Part shown: positions 45,916-55,893 of the stretch, piece by piece
Layout of the letters: each line of letters begins with the position of its first letter
How positions within the stretch are numbered: the first letter of the stretch is position 1
NCBI RefSeq assembly: GCF_000300855.1
Contig: NZ_ALJF01000004.1
Coordinates: 357,313 to 421,312, forward strand
Direction of reading: 5' to 3'
Source: Agrobacterium albertimagni AOL15
Lineage (GTDB): Bacteria > Pseudomonadota > Alphaproteobacteria > Rhizobiales > Rhizobiaceae
Length of the DNA stretch: 64,000 nt
Made by a program: the position numbers and the translations under genes
The notes under the pieces: model-generated
Seen by the model: the letters and a program-made list of their open reading frames with translations, nothing else
Database searches by the model: none
What the model was told of the DNA's origin: nothing

Positions 45916-46825
45916 TCTTGGCCCCTTTCATTTCCAGACGCCAGCGCTGCACCGGATCGAGCGCAATCCGCAACCAGTTGGACAGAAGGTTCAGCGACAT
46001 CGTTGTGAGGATGATCGCGAGTCCCGGCCAGAACGAGAGCCACCAGGCGTTGGTCAGATATTGCCGCCCCTGGCTGATCATCAGGCCCCAGGTGATCTCC
46101 GGCGGCTGGATGCCTATGCCAAGGAAGGACAAGGCACTTTCGGCCAGCATGACATAGGCGAAGTCGAGGGTGGCGAGCGTGGTCAAGGTGGGCAAGACCA
46201 CAGGCAGGATATGCCGGAAGACAATGCGTTTGCTGGAAGCGCCCATGACGCGCGCCGCCTGGACGAACATTCGTTCGCGGATCTCGAGCACCTCGGCCCG
46301 CGTGGTGCGCAGATAGACCGGGATGCGGGTAATCGCGAGCACCATCATCAGATTGAAGATCGAGGAGCCGAGGATGTAAAGCACGATGACCGCGATCAGC
46401 AGCGACGGAAAGGACATGATCACGTCGGCGAGCCGCATGATGATCTGGCTGACCCGCGGAGAAGAGAAGCCGGCGATCAGGCCGAGAACCGTTCCGATGA
46501 CAGCCGAAATCAGCACGGCGCCGGCCGCGACCATCACCGTGTTTTGCGTGGCGACGATGATGCGGGCCAGCAACGGCCGACCAAGCGCATCCGCGCCCAT
46601 CCACCAGACCCAGGCCCTCTCGAAATCGAAGGGTGCTGCATTTCGGCCGCGCAGGTTTTGCTTCGTCGCGAGGTCCCCGAGCCAGCTCGGGCCAAGGATG
46701 GCCATCGCCAGGATGACGAGGAGAAAGATCGCGGCGCAAAGCGCGAACTTGTCGGCCAGCAGCATGCGAAACATGCGCTTGAGGAAGGGAGGCTCGTCGA
46801 TGATGACAGCGGCGTCGATGGACAA
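45908..46825 (-). CDS. ABC transporter permease (DppC-like)
   Basis: A BPD permease of roughly 305 residues with an N-terminal cytoplasmic segment, helix KFALCAAIFLLVILAMAIL, the DppC-type insert FDFERAWVWWMGADALGRPLL split over the periplasmic loop, and the EAA loop VQAARVMGASSKRIVFRHIL. The start is set at TTG 46825, which has GGAGGAGAGG a few bases upstream and follows the DppB stop by 14 bases; an ATG at 46870 lies inside dppB without a ribosome site and would add 15 residues. Confidence 0.86.
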   Translation of the reverse strand: MSIDAAVIIDEPPFLKRMFRMLLADKFALCAAIFLLVILAMAILGPSWLGDLATKQNLRGRNAAPFDFERAWVWWMGADALGRPLLARIIVATQNTVMVAAGAVLISAVIGTVLGLIAGFSSPRVSQIIMRLADVIMSFPSLLIAVIVLYILGSSIFNLMMVLAITRIPVYLRTTRAEVLEIRERMFVQAARVMGASSKRIVFRHILPVVLPTLTTLATLDFAYVMLAESALSFLGIGIQPPEITWGLMISQGRQYLTNAWWLSFWPGLAIILTTMSLNLLSNWLRIALDPVQRWRLEMKGAKNG

Positions 46826-46838
46826 GGACCTCTCCTCC

Positions 46839-47753
46839 TCAGTTCCGGATGCGCGGATCGAGAAGCGCATAGGCGAGATCGATCAACAGGTTCATGAGAA
46901 AGATGGCGAGTGCCGTGACCAGGATCGCGGCCAGCACGACATTGAAGTCACGCTGCAGGATGGAATCGATCATCAGCTTGCCGACACCCGGAAAGCCGAA
47001 AATGGTCTCGATGATGACGGCACCGTTCAAGAGGCTCGCGGCCTGGTCGCCGATCACGGTGATCACAGGCAGCATGGCGTTGCGCAACGCATGGATGAAG
47101 ATGATGGGGGTCGACTTCACGCCCTTGGCACGCGCGGTCTTCACATAGGCCGATGAAAGCGCCGTGATCATGGAGCCGCGCACCACCTGGACGATGATGC
47201 CGAAGGGACGGACGAATAGCACCGATATCGGCAGGATCCAGTGCCATATCGTGCCAGTGCCCGAAGTCGGCAACCAGGCAAGGTTCACAGCGAACACGAC
47301 AATGGCGACGATCGCCAGCCAGAAATCCGGGACGGACGCTCCCACAAGCGAGACGATGGACGAGAACCGGTCGAAGAAGCCCCCGGCCCGGAAAGCGGCG
47401 AGCGAGCCGACCACGATGGCAGCAGCGGTCACCAAGCTCATAGTGATAACCGCGAGCCATAGCGTCCAGACGAAGGCTTCGAGCACCACGTCGAGTGCCG
47501 GACGCGCCTTGCGCAGGGAATCCCCGAGATCACCGGTGACGACATCGCCCATATAGCGGCCGAACTGCACCAGCAGTGGATCGTTCAGACCATGCAGTTC
47601 CCGAAACTGGTTCTTCATCTCCTCTGAAGCCTCGACCGGCAGGAACAGGGCAGCCGGATCGCCGGTCAACCGTGAGAGGAAGAAGACCATGACCACAAGC
47701 CCGATCAGCGAGATCAGACTGGCCACGGCGCGTTTTCGGATGAAGCTCAGCAT
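46839..47753 (-). CDS. ABC transporter permease (DppB-like)
   Basis: A 304-residue peptide/nickel-type permease. It begins MLSFIRKRAVASLISLIGLVV, with DDP-family features GLNDPLLVQFGRYMGDVVTGDLGDS (two blocks near 55-80), helix TLWLAVITMSLVTAAAIVV, and the EAA loop YVKTARAKGVKSTPIIFIHALRN ending with GFPGVGKLMIDSILQRD. Pairs with DppC-like protein; second gene of the uptake part of the operon. Confidence 0.92.
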   Translation of the reverse strand: MLSFIRKRAVASLISLIGLVVMVFFLSRLTGDPAALFLPVEASEEMKNQFRELHGLNDPLLVQFGRYMGDVVTGDLGDSLRKARPALDVVLEAFVWTLWLAVITMSLVTAAAIVVGSLAAFRAGGFFDRFSSIVSLVGASVPDFWLAIVAIVVFAVNLAWLPTSGTGTIWHWILPISVLFVRPFGIIVQVVRGSMITALSSAYVKTARAKGVKSTPIIFIHALRNAMLPVITVIGDQAASLLNGAVIIETIFGFPGVGKLMIDSILQRDFNVVLAAILVTALAIFLMNLLIDLAYALLDPRIRN

Positions 47754-47773
47754 GGCGTCCTCGGAGAAAACGG

Positions 47774-47796
47774 TGCGGCGGGATCATCCCGCCGCA
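47774..47796 (-). other. Intercistronic hairpin after the binding-protein gene
   Basis: GCGGCGGG and CCCGCCGC pair perfectly around ATCAT, extended by one T-A pair, in the 82-base gap between the binding-protein stop and the DppB start. No T-run on the coding strand, so more likely an mRNA-stabilising or partial terminator element. Confidence 0.55.
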
Positions 47797-47835
47797 TGAC
47801 TTGCCTTGAAATGGACGGCGCGTGCCGCCCGGCGA

Positions 47836-49341
47836 TTACTTGATCTTGATCTCGGAGAGCTGGAGCATGGAATTCGTCGCCATCGTCGGCTTGAAATCCA
47901 GTCGCTCGGAAACACGCGAGAAGCCGACCATGTGGAAGAGAAGCACATCTGCGACGACTTCGTCATGCAGATAGGCGATCAGTTCCGACCAGAGCTTGGC
48001 ACGCTCATCGCCGACGGCAGCCGAAGCGCGCGTGATCAGGTCGTCCACCTTGGGGTCGGAGAAGCCCGACTGGGTGCCTTCGGTCGCATATTTGAAGAAC
48101 ATCGAGAAGGAAGGATCACCCTTGGAATTGTCGTGCATCGCAGCGACGATCTGGGGGCCACGACCTTCAGCGAAGGGCTTCGAATAATACTGCTCGTGCT
48201 CGGCCACTTCGACGAACTTCAGCTCGATGTTGAAGCCGACTTCCTGCAGCTGCTGCTGGATCGCTTCCATGATTTCGGTGACGTTCGGGAAGTTTGCCGA
48301 ACGGGCGACGACGGTGATCGGGGTATCGACCTTTACGCCATCTGCCTTGGCCTCCTCGAGCAGCTTCTTGGCCGCGTCGGGATCATAGGCCGGCACCTTG
48401 ACATCCGGATTCCAGCCGAGTGTCGGTGGTGGCACGATGGCCGTGGCGAGCAGTGCGCTGTCCGGCAGAAGGGTACCGAGGAAGGCTTCGCGATCAACGG
48501 CGAGGTTGAGCGCCCGACGCACGCGAACGTCGTTCAACGGCTCGATATTGTGGTCGATACGCAGATAGACGGTTTCGCTGTCGAGATAGGAGAAGTCAGT
48601 CGCCGGATTGGTGGCCTCCACCTGCGAGATCGAGGGCGACAGATCTGCTTCGCCCGCCTGCACCATGGCCGCACGGACCGCAGGATCTGCGCGGAACAGA
48701 TATGTGGCTTCCGTCACCTCAGGCTTCTCACCCCAGTAGTCGTCGCGACCCGTCAAAACGATCTGCTGTCCCGGCGTCCAGTTGGTGAGCTTGTAGGGAC
48801 CGGTTCCAACAGGCTCGCGAACGAATTCGAGAGGCGTCTCCTCGGGAACGATCGTGACGAGCGACAGAAGCAGAGGCAGGATCGGCTGGACCGGCTCGGC
48901 CTTGAAATCGACGGTGAAGTCATCGACGATGGTCGGCGTGACCGTCATACCGCCGAAATAACGCCGCGACTCGCAGGTGATCGTGTCGCTCATCATGCGG
49001 TCGAAGCTGTGCTTGACATCCTTCGCATCGAAGGCGCTGCCGTCGGAGAAGGTGACGCCCTGGCGCAGATGGAAGCGCCAGCTGCCGTCGGCATTCTGCT
49101 CCCACTTCTCGGCGAGGCGCGGCTGCACGCCGGTGCCGCCGCGAACATCAAGTTCGGTCAGCGTTTCGCTGACATTTTCCATGATGATGCGGCCGATATT
49201 CGAGCGCGTCGCCATGCAGGGCTCGAGCAGATCGGCCTCTTCGGCGAGCACGACCTTGATCGGGCCGGACCCGGCATAGGCCGGCGACAGGGACGTGCCC
49301 ATGGCAAGGGCACACAACAATGCAGTCTTTCTCATTTCCAT
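47836..49341 (-). CDS. ABC transporter substrate-binding protein (peptide/nickel family, SBP_bac_5)
   Basis: A 501-residue periplasmic protein with a cleavable signal (TALLCALAMGTSLSPAYAGS). Family features: WKFHL-type SWRFHLRQGVTFSDGSAFDAKDV in the first lobe, GTGPYKLTNWTPGQQIVL near 165, and RVRRALNLAVDREAF in the second lobe. Peptide-family binding proteins of rhizobia carry sugars and opine-like compounds as well as peptides, so the ligand is open. ATG 49335 is the better spaced start for the GGAGG site; ATG 49341 is listed for completeness. Confidence 0.93.
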   Translation of the reverse strand: MEMRKTALLCALAMGTSLSPAYAGSGPIKVVLAEEADLLEPCMATRSNIGRIIMENVSETLTELDVRGGTGVQPRLAEKWEQNADGSWRFHLRQGVTFSDGSAFDAKDVKHSFDRMMSDTITCESRRYFGGMTVTPTIVDDFTVDFKAEPVQPILPLLLSLVTIVPEETPLEFVREPVGTGPYKLTNWTPGQQIVLTGRDDYWGEKPEVTEATYLFRADPAVRAAMVQAGEADLSPSISQVEATNPATDFSYLDSETVYLRIDHNIEPLNDVRVRRALNLAVDREAFLGTLLPDSALLATAIVPPPTLGWNPDVKVPAYDPDAAKKLLEEAKADGVKVDTPITVVARSANFPNVTEIMEAIQQQLQEVGFNIELKFVEVAEHEQYYSKPFAEGRGPQIVAAMHDNSKGDPSFSMFFKYATEGTQSGFSDPKVDDLITRASAAVGDERAKLWSELIAYLHDEVVADVLLFHMVGFSRVSERLDFKPTMATNSMLQLSEIKIK

Positions 49342-49358
49342 TCTCCTCCCAGATGAAT

Positions 49359-50234
49359 TCAGTTTGAAGCTTTCACGCCTCGCGAGCGCGCAGCGATAAG
49401 TGCTGCAAGGCAGATCAGAACAGCGCCGACCATTGTCGTCAGAGCGATGGTTTCATTGAACAGGGCAAAACCGCCGACCGCCACGAGTGGCAATCGCAGG
49501 AAATCGGCCGGCGCGACGATGCTTGCAGGGGCAAGCGACATGGCATGCGTCATCAGCCCCATGCAGCTTGTGCCGACCACCCCCTGAACCGCGAGCAGAA
49601 CCAACTCCCGGTTTCCCGGCATGGCGAAGAAGGGCACGGCGAGCACCAACGAGATCGGCACGGTCAAAAGAAGGTTCCAGACCACCAGGGTCGAGGTCGC
49701 ATCGCCGCGCGACATCGACTTCAGGATCAACTGGATCGCAGCTTGCAGAAGCGCACCCGCGAAAGCGAGCCCGATCGCGAGCGTGAAACCAGAAGGCGAT
49801 GGCCCGACAATGACCATGGCCCCGCAAAAGCCAGCCACGACGGCAAACAGCATCGAAAGGCCAGGCCGTTCCCCGAGAAGAACTGCGGCGCCAAGCACGA
49901 CAAAGATTGGCGACATGAAGGCGATGGCCGTGACGTCCGCAAGCGGCCCCATGCTGAAGGCCGCAAAGAAGGCCACCATTGCGAAAAGCTTGAACAGCGC
50001 CCGGATGCCGTGCTGACCAAGCGTATGCGTGGATTGCAGCACCTTTGGCCGCAGAACAACGATGGGCAAGAGCACGATGGCACCGAACAAGGCGCGAAAA
50101 AAGGCGATCACGAAGGGATGCACGGCACCATCCAGAGCACGCACGATGACGGCATCGGATGCAGCCAGTGCTGCCGCTCCGACTGCAAAGAGCACTGCGG
50201 CGGGAACCCGCTCGCCTTTCTCTACTGCATGCAT
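49359..50234 (-). CDS. EamA/DMT-family transporter
   Basis: A 291-residue protein with about ten helices in two EamA repeats (AAVLFAVGAAALAASDAVIV at the start; LAIGLAFAGALLQAAIQLIL starting the second). ATG 50234 has GGAGG six bases upstream. First gene of the minus-strand operon that continues with the binding protein, permeases, ATPase and aldolase, and divergent from the sialidase-like gene. Direction of transport and substrate unknown. Confidence 0.83.
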   Translation of the reverse strand: MHAVEKGERVPAAVLFAVGAAALAASDAVIVRALDGAVHPFVIAFFRALFGAIVLLPIVVLRPKVLQSTHTLGQHGIRALFKLFAMVAFFAAFSMGPLADVTAIAFMSPIFVVLGAAVLLGERPGLSMLFAVVAGFCGAMVIVGPSPSGFTLAIGLAFAGALLQAAIQLILKSMSRGDATSTLVVWNLLLTVPISLVLAVPFFAMPGNRELVLLAVQGVVGTSCMGLMTHAMSLAPASIVAPADFLRLPLVAVGGFALFNETIALTTMVGAVLICLAALIAARSRGVKASN

Positions 50235-50259
50235 GCCATCCTCCCGGACCGACCTCCAC

Positions 50260-50327
50260 GTCGGCATGTTTAAAAACATCCAACTTCCCAGCATGTTTGT
50301 CAAATGATTTCCCAATGTAAAATGTTT
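50260..50327. promoter_or_regulatory. Divergent promoter region with repeated ATGTTT/AAACAT hexamers
   Basis: The 233-base gap between the EamA gene and the sialidase-like gene contains ATGTTT at 50266, its complement AAACAT at 50274 (together ATGTTT-AA-AAACAT, a perfect palindrome at 50266-50279), and ATGTTT again at 50293 and 50322. Such clustering suggests binding of a dimeric regulator, possibly the GntR protein at 53817-54542. The rest of the gap shows no gene. Confidence 0.4.
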
Positions 50328-50467
50328 GATGCCGAAAGGTGTGAATTTAAAGCAATCTTTTCAGGTGTTTGATAGAATCATTCGGCCAACATCCAGCGAC
50401 TTACAACATAAACAAACTTGACAACTTTGGAAAAATGGCGAACTTCGGAGGGCAAGAGGAGCATTCC

Positions 50468-51658
50468 ATGACACCTGATGACATTGCCCGGCAGATGACC
50501 GGCATACTCACGACGTCGGATTCCGATCGGACCGAGGCCTATCTTCCGTCGCCTATGGTGCAGAACCACGCATCCTTCCTGCACAGACAGGCAGACGGAA
50601 GTCTGATCTGCGCGTGGTTTGGCGGATCACTCGAAGGAAAGTCGGACATTTCGATCTACGCGTCAGTGCTCGTAGCCGGTCAAAACGCCTGGGGCGCGCC
50701 GCAGCGGCTGAGTTCCGATCCTGATCATTCCGAGCAGAACCCCGTGCTGTTTCAGGCACCCGACGGGCGGCTGCTTCTGTTCCACACGTCGCAACCCTCT
50801 GGCAATCAGGACGAGTGCCGGATCCGCATGTCCGAAATCAGCGTCGACGCGGAGGACCCGACGCGCTTGAGGGCGACCGAAGGCCGCTATCTCGACCTGC
50901 CCCGCGGCAGCTTCGTACGGGCCCCGGTCGCGATCCGCGCCGACGGGACCTGGCTCTTGCCGATCTTCCGATGCATCCCGCGCCCCGGCCAGAAGTGGAA
51001 CGGCAGCCACGACACCGCCGCCATTGGCATCAGCGAAGACGGCGGCGCGACCTGGCGACTGGAAGAGCTCAGCCAATCGATTGGCTGCGTGCACATGTCC
51101 CCCGTCGCTCTGGGCGACACGACGATGGCCGCATTTTTCCGACGTCGCCAGGCGGATTTCGTCTACCGGACGGAGAGCCATGATGCTGGCAGGACCTGGA
51201 GCGCGCCCGCACCGACCGATCTGCCCAACAACAATTCCTCCATCGCGGCCATCGCCTTGGACGACGGGCGTGTTGCAATCATCTGCAATCCCGTCAACGC
51301 TGCGGCCTCCTTGGACCGTCGCACCTCCCTCTACGACGAACTCGGTGAGGAAGACGACAGGCCGGAGGCGGACCCGACCGGGGGCTGCGCCCCTATCTGG
51401 GGAGTGCCGCGAGCTCCTGTGACGGTTTGCATCTCTAGCGATGGCGGTTTGACATTCCCGCAGCGGATCCAGATCGAGGATGGCCCGGGAACCTGCTTGT
51501 CCAACGATTCCACCGATGGACGAAACAAGGAAATGTCCTATCCCTGGCTGCTGGCAGATCAGGATGGATCGCTCCATATCGCCTACACCTATCACCGACG
51601 CGCGATCAAATATGTCCGGCTCGCCCCCGGCTGGGATCGTACCGGAAACGGAGACTGA
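50468..51658 (+). CDS. BNR-repeat sialidase-like protein, cytoplasmic
   Basis: A 396-residue predicted six-bladed propeller with three Asp-box motifs ([24 protein letters not shown]) and the family block [18 protein letters not shown] near residue 50. No signal peptide is seen, so it should act inside the cell, unlike secreted sialidases. ATG 50468 is preferred (GAGGAG upstream). It is coupled to PdxA2 (stop and start two bases apart). An N-acetylneuraminate substrate is not supported: there is no nanK/nanE partner nearby. Possibly hydrolyses or isomerises an imported acidic sugar. Confidence 0.78.
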   Translation: MTPDDIARQMTGILTTSDSDRTEAYLPSPMVQNHASFLHRQADGSLICAWFGGSLEGKSDISIYASVLVAGQNAWGAPQRLSSDPDHSEQNPVLFQAPDGRLLLFHTSQPSGNQDECRIRMSEISVDAEDPTRLRATEGRYLDLPRGSFVRAPVAIRADGTWLLPIFRCIPRPGQKWNGSHDTAAIGISEDGGATWRLEELSQSIGCVHMSPVALGDTTMAAFFRRRQADFVYRTESHDAGRTWSAPAPTDLPNNNSSIAAIALDDGRVAIICNPVNAAASLDRRTSLYDELGEEDDRPEADPTGGCAPIWGVPRAPVTVCISSDGGLTFPQRIQIEDGPGTCLSNDSTDGRNKEMSYPWLLADQDGSLHIAYTYHRRAIKYVRLAPGWDRTGNGD

Positions 51659-51659
51659 C

Positions 51660-52612
<953 letters not shown>

Positions 52613-52616
<4 letters not shown>

Positions 52617-53734
52617 CTTCGATGACAGCATCCATCACCCTTCACCAGCCGCGTCGGCTCATCGTCGGCGCCGGGACGATCGGGGAGGTCGGCAACCTTG
52701 TGGCGGATGCCACGGCTACACTCGTCATTGCGACGCCGATCACCGCAGGTTTTGTCGATCGTCTGAAGCTTCCGGGAAAGATCGAAATCTTCGACGCGAT
52801 CCCAGGCGAACCCGATGTAGCGACACTCGACGCGGCACTTGCCGTCGCCCGCCGGGTCAGACCTCAGGCCGTTATCGGCCTCGGCGGCGGATCGGTTCTC
52901 GACGTGGCAAAGCTCGTGGCTGCGCTTTGGGACAGCGAGCAGACGCTGGCCGACGTCGCCGGCCCCAACAAGGTCGCTGGTCGCAACACCCGGTTGATCC
53001 AGGTCGCAACGACGGCCGGAACCGGATCGGAAGCCGGCATACGTTCGCTGATCACCGACCCGGTCAAGGGTGCGAAGATCGCGGTTGAAAGTCCGCACAT
53101 GATCGCCGATGCGGCCGTTCTCGATCCCCAGCTGACCTTCACCGTCCCGCCCGCCGTCACTGCCGCAACCGGCGTCGATGCCATGGCGCATTGCGTCGAA
53201 GCCTTCACCAATAAGCGTGCCCATCCGATGATCGACGGTTTCGCCCGCATGGGCTTCCGACTCGTCGGCAAATATCTGGCCCGCGCGGTCAAGGATGGTT
53301 CCGACACCGAAGCCCGCGAAGGCATGATGCTCGCCTCCTATTATGGCGGGATCTGCCTCGGTCCGGTCAACACGGCAGCGGGTCACGCAATCGCCTATCC
53401 GCTCGGCACGCGTCTCGGTCTGCCACACGGGCTGGCAAACGCCATCGTCTTCCCGCATGTTCTCGCTTTCAACCAGCGGGTCGTCGCCGAAAAGACAGCG
53501 GAAGTAGCGGAAGCGCTCGGCTTCAGCGCCAACTCGCCTGATGCCCTGCTTGAGAATGCCTGCCTCTTCTGCACGGACCTCGATATCGAGATGCAGCTTT
53601 CCCGGCATGGCGCAAAGGAAGACGCACTGGCGGGATATGCGGCCGAGGCCCATGCCAATCGTCGCCTGATGGACAACAACCCGGCCGACATGGCTGTCGA
53701 GGATGTTCTGGCGATCTATCGAGCTGCCTATTGA
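52613..53734 (+). CDS. Iron-containing alcohol dehydrogenase (maleylacetate reductase-like)
   Basis: A 373-residue group III dehydrogenase with GAGTIGEVG near the start, [10 protein letters not shown] near 90, the [10 protein letters not shown] nucleotide loop and metal-binding [10 protein letters not shown] plus [21 protein letters not shown] near 260. It would interconvert an alcohol and a carbonyl using NAD(P). ATG 52613 overlaps the PdxA2 stop (ATGA); ATG 52622 is an alternative with AAGGA upstream. Last gene of the sialidase-like/PdxA2 operon. Confidence 0.87.
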
Positions 53735-53756
53735 AGGCTTCTCATTCCGACTAAAA

Positions 53757-53782
53757 GAAAAAGGGGCCATCGGCCCCTTTTT
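53757..53782 (+). terminator. Rho-independent terminator after the iron dehydrogenase gene
   Basis: GGGGCC and GGCCCC pair around ATC, flanked by AAAAA on the left and TTTTT on the right, so it can act in both directions between two convergent genes. Confidence 0.88.
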
Positions 53783-53816
53783 CAGTTGTCAGATCGAGCG
53801 TTACGCAGATACCCGT

Positions 53817-54542
53817 TCAGCCGTCCGGCAGGGCCGTCAATGATGCACTCGTCTGGAAGAGACGGGCGCGCGAACCTGTCAGATGAGCATGCATGAGCTC
53901 TTTCGCCCGGGCGCCTTCACCCGCCGCAATCGCAGCTGCTATCGCTTCATGCTCGGCAAACACGCGCGACAGCCCAGCTGCGTCCCGTTTGACCGAGACA
54001 CCGTGAAAGCGCATGCCGACGGCGATGTGGTCCTTCAGGGCCTCCATGGCGGTCGAGAAATAGGTGTTGTTGGCGGCGCGCGCGATCGCAAGGTGGAACT
54101 GGAAATCGGCATCTTCGCGATGCGCCTGGCGGTTGGTCGCGTCACGCATCAATTCGAGCGCCTCTCGGATCGACGCGAGCGCAGCCGGCGTGTGGCGCAT
54201 GGCGGCGGCCTCAGCCGCAGCCGGCTCGAGGGTCAGGCGAAATTCATAGCAGTTGAGAAGATCCGCGACATTCTCGAGCTGACCGAAACCGAGCGGCTGT
54301 TTCATACCGACGGATCGCACGAAGCTGCCGGCACCGCGCCGCGAATAAATAAAACCCTGCTCGCGTAGCCGGCGAAGGGCTTCCCGGACAATGGGGCGCG
54401 AAACCTCAAACTCGATCGCAAGATCGTGCTCGGTCGGCAGGCGCTCGTCCGACTGGTAGGCGCCCGATTTGATCGCCCTGTGCATTCGCTCGAAAACCAG
54501 GTCGGCCAGACTTTTCCGTGGCGTTCCGTTTTGCAGTCCCAT
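53817..54542 (-). CDS. GntR/FadR-family (FCD domain) transcriptional regulator
   Basis: A 241-residue regulator: winged helix LADLVFERMHRAIKSGAYQ, LPTEHDLAIEFEVSRPIVREALRRL and GAGSFV in the first 75 residues, then an FCD domain with the metal/ligand residues in DFQFHLAIARAANN, HEAI and HLTGSR. ATG 54542 lies two bases after the kinase stop. It is cotranscribed with the DUF1537 kinase and faces the PdxA2 operon, so it is the probable regulator of the acid-sugar island. Confidence 0.88.
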   Translation of the reverse strand: MGLQNGTPRKSLADLVFERMHRAIKSGAYQSDERLPTEHDLAIEFEVSRPIVREALRRLREQGFIYSRRGAGSFVRSVGMKQPLGFGQLENVADLLNCYEFRLTLEPAAAEAAAMRHTPAALASIREALELMRDATNRQAHREDADFQFHLAIARAANNTYFSTAMEALKDHIAVGMRFHGVSVKRDAAGLSRVFAEHEAIAAAIAAGEGARAKELMHAHLTGSRARLFQTSASLTALPDG

Positions 54543-54544
54543 TA

Positions 54545-55576
54545 TCAGCCCCTGCCCCCCTGCAGTTTTTCGGCGAGCGTCACCAATGTCTCCGGCACTC
54601 CGAATCCGCCTGATTTGGCAATGATACAATGTCCATCGGCATAGGCTAGCCCGAGCCCTGGCAGGCATTCCCCCTGCAACCGGAAACACTCGATCCCCAT
54701 GCGAGCCATAACGGCTTCAGCGGTCGAACCGCCGCAGAGGAGGAGTGTCCGGGCACCTTCAGTCAAACCGGGATGCACTGACGACGCAAGGTTTCGAGCG
54801 ACCTCCTCCGAGCTTATCTCTGTGTCCCCGGAGACCGCCTGCACGAGCATGGGGAATGTCTGCGGTTGGCCGACAGTCTTCAAGATGCCGTTGGGTGCGG
54901 GTTGGTAGCTTACTGCCTCCATCTCGCGCAGCCGATCCACTTGCTCCACGGTGATCCGATCATGCGATCCGATGACAAAGAGTGCAGGGCCGATGGGCGG
55001 CTCAACCAGTTCGGACATCGGTTGCCCGGTCATTTCCAAGGCCAGTGCCTCGGCAAGCCCCCTTGCACCGATGAAGAGGTCAATGCCTTCGGCGCGGGCA
55101 TGCGTGAGAGCGTCACTCAGATCCTGATCCGTTGTTGCATCGACGATGCTGCAGCGCTCGGCATGATGTCTCAAGGCGTTCGCCACGGAGATCGGCGTGG
55201 ACACTCCAAATCCCTGGACATGCCCTTCACGAACGAAACGGCCAAAGGCCGGGATGGCGGGTGCAACGAGTGCCCTTGTGAATGGAATGGCATCGAGTTC
55301 AGTCGAGATATGTCCCTTGAGGCGGGAGTCGACCTTCTTGAACAGAATGACATCGGATGGCAGCGTTTCCATCACCTGACGCAGGGCTCGGAACGCGTCT
55401 TCTGCAGGCTTTTCCCGAGAGGCCAGATTGATGGACAGCACCTCCGGCGCCTGCAAAATCCCTGACTTCACCGCATTCGGTGTCAGGGCGACTTCCGTAT
55501 GCAGCCCGCGCGCGGCAAACGGAGCGGCGGAGTCCAGTGCTCCCGTCAAATCATCGGCAATGATGACAAGCACCAT
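54545..55576 (-). CDS. DUF1537 four-carbon acid sugar kinase family protein
   Basis: A 343-residue kinase with the N-terminal block VIIADDLTGALDSAAPFA and VDSRLKGHI, and the C-terminal nucleotide-binding region LLCGGSTAEAVMARMG plus LAYADGHCIIAKSGGFG. Known DUF1537 enzymes phosphorylate threonate or erythronate (and relatives) at C4. It is shorter than many family members (about 420). ATG 55576 has GGAGCAGG just upstream. Together with PdxA2 it would convert a four-carbon sugar acid to dihydroxyacetone phosphate. Confidence 0.88.
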   Translation of the reverse strand: MVLVIIADDLTGALDSAAPFAARGLHTEVALTPNAVKSGILQAPEVLSINLASREKPAEDAFRALRQVMETLPSDVILFKKVDSRLKGHISTELDAIPFTRALVAPAIPAFGRFVREGHVQGFGVSTPISVANALRHHAERCSIVDATTDQDLSDALTHARAEGIDLFIGARGLAEALALEMTGQPMSELVEPPIGPALFVIGSHDRITVEQVDRLREMEAVSYQPAPNGILKTVGQPQTFPMLVQAVSGDTEISSEEVARNLASSVHPGLTEGARTLLLCGGSTAEAVMARMGIECFRLQGECLPGLGLAYADGHCIIAKSGGFGVPETLVTLAEKLQGGRG

Positions 55577-55746
55577 CCTGCTCCATGTTGTTATCTTCTC
55601 GATTGAAATATGGTCGCATTTCCAGCAGGATGCAACACCATGGTAACAAATCATCACTGGAGAGGGACACCGGGTCGGAAGCGATGCGACTGCTTTTCAG
55701 CGCTTGATTGCCTTTTTGCGTTGCTGTCGCGCGCAGCTCTTGGTTC

Positions 55747-55854
55747 GGTTGCAACCTTCCATCATGGTCCTCGCCGCTATGCTCGGCTCTGTGGCAACCC
55801 GCTTGACACCATCGTTAAAAAACTCATACTCGAAATTGGTCAGACAATCTGACC
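55747..55854 (+). promoter_or_regulatory. Promoter and operator of the gntR-TRAP-uxu operon
   Basis: The 317-base gap between the DUF1537 kinase and this GntR gene has no ORF of note. It holds a -35 TTGACA (55803-55808), -10 CATACT (55825-55830) with 16-base spacing, and directly after it a perfect palindrome GGTCAGA-CAA-TCTGACC (55838-55854) placed where a repressor would block start. A second palindrome GGTTGCAACC lies at 55747-55756. FCD-type GntR proteins bind GGTC/GACC-like repeats, so autoregulation is likely. Confidence 0.7.
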
Positions 55855-55893
55855 GCCTGCGCATCAGGGGAGTGATGCGCTCGGAGGAATTCC

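Noticed and set aside
55637..55644. ACCATGGT palindrome upstream of the DUF1537 kinase
   Set aside because: Eight-base self-complementary sites are frequent by chance and the flanks are not symmetric.
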